NCBI GenBank assembly: GCA_017540385.1
Contig: JAFYBD010000004.1
Location: 1 to 5,119 of the forward strand
Source: Lentisphaeria bacterium
GTDB lineage: Bacteria > Verrucomicrobiota > Lentisphaeria > Victivallales > UBA1829
Length of the DNA stretch: 5,119 bases
Reading direction: 5' to 3'
Shown in pieces: positions 4,968 through 5,119 of the stretch. Numbering within the stretch: position 1 is the first letter of the stretch; every line of letters begins with the position of its first letter. The notes under the pieces were generated by a model. It ran no database searches. It was not told the origin of the DNA and saw only the letters and a program-made list of their open reading frames with translations. Both the position numbers and the translations under genes were made by a program.

Positions 4968-5119
4968 ATGAATAAAATGACAGTTGCTATCCTGGCGCTG
5001 GCCCTTACGGGCAGTGTGGCGTTTGCACAGGGCAACGCAGGCGGCGGAGCCCGTGCCGGTCGTGGCGGAGCTCGCGGCGGCGCCGGTGGCGCAGGTCGCG
5101 GCGGCGCAGGCGGCGCGGC
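4968..5119 (+). CDS. Exported Gly/Ala/Arg-rich low-complexity protein (C-terminus beyond window)
   Basis: Fifty codons are visible before the window ends. Residues 1-20 (MNKMTVAILALALTGSVAFA) are a textbook Sec signal peptide: Lys3, a hydrophobic core, and AFA before a likely signal-peptidase I cut ahead of Gln21. There is no lipobox Cys. After the cut, the chain is almost only Gly, Ala and Arg. It contains short units such as GGARGGAGGAGRGGAGGAG, with Arg at 29, 32, 36 and 44, so it is basic and probably disordered. The GC-rich repetitive DNA (many GGC/GCC-type codons) is in the correct frame with the signal peptide and ribosome site, which supports a real gene. The visible part may be only a linker ahead of a folded domain. 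I know no family for it. It follows tRNA-Leu on the same strand after a 191-base structured spacer. Confidence 0.75.
   Translation, partial: MNKMTVAILALALTGSVAFAQGNAGGGARAGRGGARGGAGGAGRGGAGGA

Overview
The window looks like an ordinary chromosomal segment of a GC-rich bacterium. Coding DNA is clearly GC-rich, while the spacers are short and strikingly A-rich. MnmG has the wording 'VWSPRAQCDK' and 'IGGIAKGHLVREIDALGG', which I associate with Bacteroidota and PVC-group (Verrucomicrobiota/Lentisphaerota) homologues more than with proteobacterial ones. The promoters that can be read are plain sigma70-like, which argues against Bacteroidota. My best guess is a PVC-group bacterium, with low confidence. 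No mobile element, CRISPR array, rRNA or phage gene was seen.

Layout. Positions 1-488 (minus) hold the 5' part of a gene for a small single-pass membrane protein, cut by the window edge. Positions 489-648 are a divergent, A-tract-rich promoter region. Positions 649-2553 (plus) encode MnmG (GidA), the FAD enzyme that modifies U34 of certain tRNAs. Its stop codon overlaps by ATGA the start of an OppC/DppC-type ABC transporter permease (2550-3524, plus). No other transporter subunit is in view. A 51-base gap separates this pair from a convergent HAD-family hydrolase (3576-4463, minus). Positions 4464-4696 carry a good minus-strand promoter for the HAD gene, an imperfect direct repeat, a tRNA 5'-half-like sequence, and a good plus-strand promoter for a complete tRNA-Leu(UAA) gene (4697-4776). 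The 191-base spacer that follows holds a 12-bp inverted repeat and nested palindromes. It leads into a secreted Gly/Ala/Arg-rich repeat protein that starts at 4968 and runs off the window end.

How the genes relate. MnmG, with its partner MnmE (not in the window), modifies the wobble U of tRNAs that read two-codon-set A/G-ending codons, and tRNA-Leu(UAA) is a known substrate class. The enzyme and one of its substrates therefore lie about 2 kb apart, which may be coincidence. MnmG and the permease are probably co-transcribed and translationally coupled, but their functions have no obvious link. I do not see a defence system or another clear new multi-gene system. The parts most worth a second look are the structured spacer at 4777-4967 with the low-complexity exported protein it precedes, and the tRNA-like fragment at 4611-4651.
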